A DNA stretch of 16,562 bases, taken from an uncultured Panacagrimonas sp. (GTDB lineage Bacteria > Pseudomonadota > Gammaproteobacteria > Nevskiales > Nevskiaceae). Numbering within the stretch: position 1 is the stretch's first letter; each line of letters starts with the position of its first letter. A program made the position numbers and the translations under genes. Of this stretch, positions 13,614-16,562 are shown piece after piece. The notes beneath the pieces are model-generated. The model saw only the letters and a program-made list of their open reading frames with translations. It had not been told where the DNA came from and did not search any database. Location: NCBI GenBank assembly GCA_946481265.1, contig CAMLNE010000048.1, positions 1 through 16,562 of the forward strand. Reading direction: 5' to 3'.

Positions 13614-14945
13614 CTAGTCGTCGTCCTTCTTGCCGAACGGAATTTCCAGGCTCAGGCCCGCCTGGGCCGAGCCCTCGCGCGAGTCGTTGGGGTCCTCGCG
13701 CGGCCAGCTGTAACCCACCAGCAGTTCGCCATACAGGCGGCGCGGCAGCAGGGGATGACGATAGACCACGCGTCCGCCGTACTCGTAGAGCGGTTCGGGC
13801 TCGTCGGTCTGGCCGCGTATCAGCAGTTCGTAGGCCATGGCTCGTTCCTCGCGCAGGTTGTGGTAGAGGATCACGCCGGAAAACCAGTCCAGGCCGCGAC
13901 TCTTCTCGCTGACGGTGCCGACGTCGGTCAGACGCAGCAGCAAGGTGTTGGTCAGCACGCGGCTGTAGTCCAGGCGGGTGGTGAGGCCAAAGCCCTGGCG
14001 GCTGGTCCAGAAGGCGGTGCCGCTGATGTAGAACAGGTCCTCGTCGTCCGCGTACGCGATGTAGCGCGCGCGCTGCTGGACATACATGCGCGGGTTGGTG
14101 AGGCTCGCCACCCCGACCCGGAAGTCGCTCTTGAAGCGCTGGCTTCCGGGAAACGAGTAGCCGAGGCCGGCGAGCCAGGAGTCATCGTCCGCCACGCGCG
14201 GCATCGCGGAGCGCACCGCAAAGCCTTCCGAGCGGTCGCGCACGACGTCTTCCTCGTTGTCGCGCCCGAACACTGCGGAGACGCGGTTCTTCAGGTTGGG
14301 CAGCTTGAAGCGCACGCGAAAGCGCGTGCGCTGGTCCCAGTCCTTGTATTCGGACCAGCTCACCGAGGTTTCCAGGAAGCCGCTGGTCTTGCGCGCGGTG
14401 TCGAGATTGCGCGGCTCGCCGAACAGCCCATCGAGCCAGAGCGCCGCCGCGCAGGTGGTCTCCTCCATGGTGACCTGCATGTCATCGACCACCGTGTCGC
14501 CAAGCCCGTCTGGCCTGGCGCAGAGCTGGCGCCGTGTCGGCGGGGTCGGCGCCTGCGGCGCGTCGGCGGGCACCGCCTCGATGCCGGGAACGGCGACCGG
14601 ACCGGGGGCCTCGCGCAGGGGTTCCTGGAAATCCACCAGTGGCGGCGGCGTCTCGGGCGCGTGGGGCGCATCGTCGGCCACCGGCGCGCGAACCGGTGGC
14701 GGTGCCGGCGCGGGTGTCGGCGAAACATCGGCCGTGGGGCGGTCGGCGGGCTCGACCGTGTCCAGACGGGACGCAGCGCCGGGCCGCAGGGCGGGCATCC
14801 GGGTCTCGGACAACGGCGGATCGGCAGCGTCCGGCACATCTGCGGCCGCAGCCGGACGCGGCAACAGCAGCCCGAGGCCGAGCAGCAGGACGAAGAGCCT
14901 GCGCGCACCTGTGCACGCCGCTCCCGCCCGGAATTCTGTCCGCAT
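13614..14945 (-). CDS. Exported proline-rich/beta-barrel hypothetical protein
   Basis: Unrecognised protein of 443 residues, probably in the outer membrane. Two ATGs lie 6 bases apart (14951 and 14945). I prefer 14945 because a CGGGA site then sits 6 bases upstream; for 14951 it would abut the codon. A signal peptide (about 1-35, core LFVLLLGLGLLL, cleavage near PAAAA) is followed by a Pro/Ala-rich low-complexity linker (about 37-138). A short region with Cys142 and Cys165 (EETTCAAALWLDGLFGE) comes next. From about 190 to 437 the sequence alternates aromatic/hydrophobic and polar residues (ETSVSWSEYKDW, RFRVRFKLP, SGVILYHNL, YGELLVGYSW, AGLSLEIPF), as in outer-membrane barrel strands. The last strand ends at F437, then a charged KKDDD tail that is unusual for a barrel. 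Upstream, the divergent tRNA gene begins 114 bp away. Function unknown. Confidence 0.8.
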   Translation of the reverse strand: MRTEFRAGAACTGARRLFVLLLGLGLLLPRPAAAADVPDAADPPLSETRMPALRPGAASRLDTVEPADRPTADVSPTPAPAPPPVRAPVADDAPHAPETPPPLVDFQEPLREAPGPVAVPGIEAVPADAPQAPTPPTRRQLCARPDGLGDTVVDDMQVTMEETTCAAALWLDGLFGEPRNLDTARKTSGFLETSVSWSEYKDWDQRTRFRVRFKLPNLKNRVSAVFGRDNEEDVVRDRSEGFAVRSAMPRVADDDSWLAGLGYSFPGSQRFKSDFRVGVASLTNPRMYVQQRARYIAYADDEDLFYISGTAFWTSRQGFGLTTRLDYSRVLTNTLLLRLTDVGTVSEKSRGLDWFSGVILYHNLREERAMAYELLIRGQTDEPEPLYEYGGRVVYRHPLLPRRLYGELLVGYSWPREDPNDSREGSAQAGLSLEIPFGKKDDD

Positions 14946-15030
14946 GAACATTCCCGGTGTCGTTTATCCCTGCGCCGCCACAATGTCGGCTGCCGGCGAG
15001 GTCGCGTCAATCCAGCCTGTCGCGGCGACC

Positions 15031-15046
15031 CGATTGGATAGAATCG
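15031..15046 (+). promoter_or_regulatory. Promoter core of tRNA-Thr
   Basis: TAGAAT at 15039-15044 is a good -10, placing the start near 15051, about 9 nt before the mature tRNA end. The bases after it (CGCGGTCCGGG) form a GC-rich discriminator, as in stringently controlled stable-RNA promoters. No good -35 is seen. The -10 lies within a small dyad, CGATT-GGATAG-AATCG. Confidence 0.5.
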
Positions 15047-15059
15047 CGGTCCGGGCAAA

Positions 15060-15132
15060 GCCGATGTAGCTCAGTTGGTAGAGCACTCGCCTTGTAAGCG
15101 AGCGGTCGCGAGTTCGAACCCCGCCATCGGCA
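15060..15132 (+). tRNA. tRNA-Thr(TGT)
   Basis: The full cloverleaf can be drawn. Acceptor GCCGATG (15060-15066) pairs with CATCGGC (15125-15131) in all seven positions. The D arm is GCTC/GAGC. The anticodon stem CTCGC/GCGAG holds loop CTTGTAA with anticodon TGT at 15093-15095, which reads ACA/ACG threonine codons. The T arm GCGAG-TTCGAAC-CCCGC has one A-C mismatch. The discriminator is A at 15132. The genome continues CCG, so the terminal CCA is not fully encoded and must be added by the CCA enzyme. Confidence 0.97.
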
Positions 15133-15142
15133 CCGGTTTCTT

Positions 15143-15168
15143 CCCTGGCGGCGCGAGTCGCGCCAGGG
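15143..15168 (+). terminator. Hairpin downstream of tRNA-Thr
   Basis: CCCTGGCG (15143-15150) and CGCCAGGG (15161-15168) form a perfect 8-bp stem with a 10-nt loop, starting 11 nt after the tRNA. No U-tract follows, so it may aid 3' processing or factor-dependent termination rather than intrinsic termination. Confidence 0.4.
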
Positions 15169-15263
15169 CTGATCCGCGCGCGGACCTGCACCGGTCCCGG
15201 CGCATGGCTGGCGCTGTCCCTGCAGGCTGGCCGCTGCCGCCGGCACCCGAATCGGAGCGCAGG

Positions 15264-15284
15264 CCGAGTCTTGGATAGACTCGG
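15264..15284 (+). promoter_or_regulatory. Promoter overlapped by a perfect dyad, upstream of oxidoreductase
   Basis: CCGAGTC (15264-15270), TTGGATA, GACTCGG (15278-15284) is a perfect 7-bp inverted repeat. TAGACT at 15276-15281 can serve as -10, with a start near 15288 and a ~22-nt leader that includes AGGAAAA (15293-15299). A protein bound to the dyad would block this promoter. The core TTGGATAGA-N-TCG is shared with the tRNA promoter (15034-15046). Confidence 0.4.
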
Positions 15285-15309
15285 TCGTTCGCCAGGAAAA
15301 AGCGCGCAC

Positions 15310-15957
15310 ATGACCCGTACCGCGATCGTCACCGGCTACACCGGGCTGGTCGGACGCCACCTGCTTGGCCTGTTGCTGGACGACGCGCGCTACGCACGCG
15401 TCATCGCGCTGGGCCGGCGCGAGCCGGAACATGTCCACCCGCGGCTGCAGTCGGTGCTGACCGACTTCAGTGACCTGGGCAGGCTCGAATCGCGCCTTGC
15501 GGCGGACGATGCGTACTGCTGCCTGGGGACCACCCTGCGTGTGGCAGGGTCGAGGGCGGCCTTCGAACGCGTCGACTACCACATGGTCATCGACTTCGCG
15601 CGCGCTGTGCATGCAGCGGGAGGCAAACGGTTCTTCCTGGTTTCCGCGCTGTCGGCCGATCCACGCTCGGCGATCTACTACAGCCGGATCAAGGGACGCA
15701 CCGAGCAGGCGCTGGGTGAGGTCGGGTTCGAGGCGTTGCATATCCTGCGGCCCTCGCTGCTGCTCGGTGCGCGCGGGGAGAAACGCCTCGGTGAGGCGCT
15801 TGCGCAGAAGCTCGCGCCGGCCGCGGGACTGCTGCTGCAGGGGCCCTTGGCCAAGTACCGCGCGGTGCGTGCCGAAGACGTGGCCGCCGCCATGCAGGAG
15901 TGCTCGCGTCGCGAGGACCACGGCGTCTTCGTTCACACGCTGCCGCTGCCCAAATAA
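15310..15957 (+). CDS. NAD(P)-binding Rossmann oxidoreductase, HTATIP2/atypical SDR-like
   Basis: Small cytoplasmic protein of 215 residues. The ATG at 15310 gives an N-terminus that runs straight into the first strand and the dinucleotide-binding loop TGYTGLVG (8-15, GxxGxxG spacing). A TTG at 15271 would add 13 unlikely residues and overlap the promoter dyad. Further Rossmann signs are VIALGRRE (31-38), where Arg37 could favour NADP; CCLGTTLRVAGS (70-81), with the GTT/Lys-type loop of the HTATIP2/YraR group; and LVSALSAD (110-117). YSRIKG follows, with Tyr124 and Lys128 forming a YxxxK pair. Family length is about 210-230. The substrate is unknown; relatives are annotated only as oxidoreductases or NAD-dependent epimerase-like. 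It is preceded by its own promoter/dyad and is convergent with the next frame, only 9 bp away. Confidence 0.87.
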   Translation: MTRTAIVTGYTGLVGRHLLGLLLDDARYARVIALGRREPEHVHPRLQSVLTDFSDLGRLESRLAADDAYCCLGTTLRVAGSRAAFERVDYHMVIDFARAVHAAGGKRFFLVSALSADPRSAIYYSRIKGRTEQALGEVGFEALHILRPSLLLGARGEKRLGEALAQKLAPAAGLLLQGPLAKYRAVRAEDVAAAMQECSRREDHGVFVHTLPLPK

Positions 15958-15966
15958 ACGCCAGGT

Positions 15967-16467
15967 TCAGGCCTTGTGGCGCGCGCGCAGCTCGGCGATG
16001 GCGCGCTGCTGCACGGGCGAGGCGTTCACCGGTTCCGAACGGCCCTCCGCCATGTCCTGGATGAGGCGGCTGGCGCGGATGGACAGCGTCTTTTTGGCGT
16101 CGAAACCGTTGAAGCCGACGCTGTCGTGCTCGGGGTAGTAGCGGGATACCTTCAGCCACAGGGTCTGCCCGTTGGTGGCGTCGAACACGCGGAACCAGCT
16201 TTCCGCGGTCAGGCAGAGAGTGAGCAGCTCGACTTCGGTCGAATTTCCCGAGATCTCGGGCTCGGCTGCCGAGGGTGAGGTGGCGGCGGGGGCGGCGGCC
16301 GGCCTCGGCGCGGGCGGGCGCTTCGTCGACGTCCCGACTTCCGGCGCTGCGCCCGGCGCCCCCGGCCCTGGCGGCGGCGGTGCTGCATGCCGGGCCGCTT
16401 CGGCCGGCGCCCCCCCACCTGGGGGCGCGCCGTGGCTCGGGCCCGGCCGGCTGGGGCGCGTACATCG
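15967..16467 (-). CDS. Hypothetical protein C-terminal part without an identifiable start
   Basis: The frame is open from just after a TGA (16468-16470) to the TGA at 15967-15969, 166 codons. It has no ATG or TTG, and the only GTG is at 16188. Coding-like sequence clearly begins before that GTG: STEVELLTLCLTAESWF leads directly into RVFDATNGQTLWLKVSRYY, FNGFDAKKTLSIRASRLIQD and VQQRAIAELRARHKA. Upstream of about 16260 it reads as a Pro/Ala/Gly-rich linker. So the 74-codon version from 16188 is probably too short and the true 5' end is missing or displaced. The conserved-looking ~90 residues vaguely recall the C-terminal segment of DUF1631 proteins; this is a weak memory match. It is convergent with the oxidoreductase and head-to-head with the RNase H-like frame. 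Function unknown. Confidence 0.5.
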   Translation of the reverse strand, partial: RCTRPSRPGPSHGAPPGGGAPAEAARHAAPPPPGPGAPGAAPEVGTSTKRPPAPRPAAAPAATSPSAAEPEISGNSTEVELLTLCLTAESWFRVFDATNGQTLWLKVSRYYPEHDSVGFNGFDAKKTLSIRASRLIQDMAEGRSEPVNASPVQQRAIAELRARHKA

Positions 16468-16562
16468 TCAATGACCAGGGCGAGGTGCTGGCCGAGTTGA
16501 GCGGCGCGCTCGGCGTCGCCACCAACAACGTGGCCGAATACAACGGTTTGCTCGCCGCGCTG
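16380..16562 (+). CDS. RNase HI-like protein, partial, runs off window; N-terminus aberrant
   Basis: RNase HI cuts the RNA strand of RNA-DNA hybrids. The frame is open to the window end. The segment GSGPAGWGAYIVNDQGEVLA (from 16434) followed by ELSGALGVATNNVAEYNGLL matches the first beta strands and helix of RNase HI, with the catalytic Glu in the NNVAEY motif. The expected N-terminal motif, an Asp-Gly just before the glycine loop (the first catalytic Asp), is absent. In this frame the residues are HLGARRGSGP and the preceding ones look like arbitrary GC-rich translation. The only candidate start in range is GTG at 16380, with no ribosome-binding site. Either a frameshift or junction around 16407-16430 has destroyed the start, or the sequence is wrong there. 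The third and fourth catalytic acids lie beyond the window. Confidence 0.6.
   Translation, partial: MLHAGPLRPAPPHLGARRGSGPAGWGAYIVNDQGEVLAELSGALGVATNNVAEYNGLLAAL
16407..16428. repeat. GC foldback palindrome at a gene junction
   Basis: GCGCCCCC (16407-16414), spacer CCACCT, GGGGGCGC (16421-16428): a perfect 8-bp inverted repeat containing a run of seven C and a run of five G. It lies exactly where the RNase H-like frame loses its expected start and the opposite frame dissolves into low-complexity codons. Such sequence is prone to polymerase slippage, foldback and assembly error. Confidence 0.6.

Noticed and set aside
11677..13617. 646-codon plus-strand open frame
   Set aside because: Antisense to the acyl-CoA dehydrogenase, which has its catalytic Glu and all family motifs.
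13509..15041. 510-codon plus-strand open frame
   Set aside because: Antisense to the exported barrel protein and running into the tRNA promoter; no recognised features.
15173..15184. TCCGCGCGCGGA 12-bp palindrome after the tRNA hairpin
   Set aside because: Short alternating GC palindromes are expected by chance in this composition, and it is not placed at a promoter or gene end.
15007..15936. 309-codon minus-strand open frame
   Set aside because: It runs through the tRNA gene in antisense and through the oxidoreductase gene; not a plausible protein.
15689..16543. 284-codon minus-strand open frame with ATG
   Set aside because: It crosses the oxidoreductase and the RNase H-like frame in antisense; its translation is Arg/Ala/Gly-rich noise. 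The other minus frame (15967-16467) has the better amino-acid pattern.
1..16562. CRISPR arrays, insertion sequences, phage or toxin-antitoxin genes
   Set aside because: I looked for regularly spaced repeats, transposase motifs and small paired genes and saw none.

Overview
The window is GC-rich bacterial chromosomal DNA. Third codon positions are almost all G or C, and nearly every real gene carries a long antisense shadow frame. Gene families point to a Gram-negative proteobacterium: DUF1329, DUF1499 lipoprotein, a bacterial alpha-2-macroglobulin, a DmdC-type acyl-CoA dehydrogenase, an outer-membrane barrel candidate and an AraC regulator of the OruR/ArgR type. My best guess is a gammaproteobacterium near Lysobacterales/Xanthomonadales, but that rests on recollection of protein families and was not tested. 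No transposase, integrase, phage gene or CRISPR array is visible, so this looks like core or shell chromosome rather than an island.

Layout, left to right. (1) 1-753: 3' part of an AraC-family regulator, cut by the window edge. (2) 754-1177: noncoding DNA with a long-spaced 9-bp inverted repeat and a -10-like element. (3) 1178-2599: exported DUF1329 protein, closed by a clear intrinsic terminator. (4) 2886-3362: DUF1499 lipoprotein. (5) 3431-9391, minus strand: a 1986-residue membrane-anchored alpha-2-macroglobulin with an intact CTEQ thioester motif and no pbpC neighbour. (6) 9575-11083, minus: nitronate monooxygenase fused to a C-terminal helical, ferritin-like-looking domain. It is divergent from a MarR regulator (11120-11554), and the 36-bp gap between them holds a near-perfect dyad. 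(7) 11608-13428, minus: long-form acyl-CoA dehydrogenase. (8) 13614-14945, minus: exported protein with a proline-rich linker and a probable beta-barrel. (9) 15060-15132: tRNA-Thr(TGT) with its promoter. (10) 15310-15957: small NAD(P)-binding Rossmann oxidoreductase. (11) 15967-16562: two head-to-head coding frames, one on the minus strand and an RNase HI-like one on the plus strand. Both seem to lack their 5' ends and meet at a GC-rich foldback palindrome.

Functional reading. The genes do not form one operon; most have their own control region. The clearest regulatory unit is MarR-dyad-NMO, which looks like a self-contained regulator/flavoenzyme module. The macroglobulin is probably periplasmic, anchored in the inner membrane, and defends the envelope against proteases. 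DUF1329, DUF1499, the barrel protein and the acyl-CoA dehydrogenase are envelope or lipid-related, but the sequence gives no direct functional link between them. The observations most worth checking are the NMO fusion with its operator, the CxxC pairs and anchor of the macroglobulin, and the damaged gene junction near the right end.
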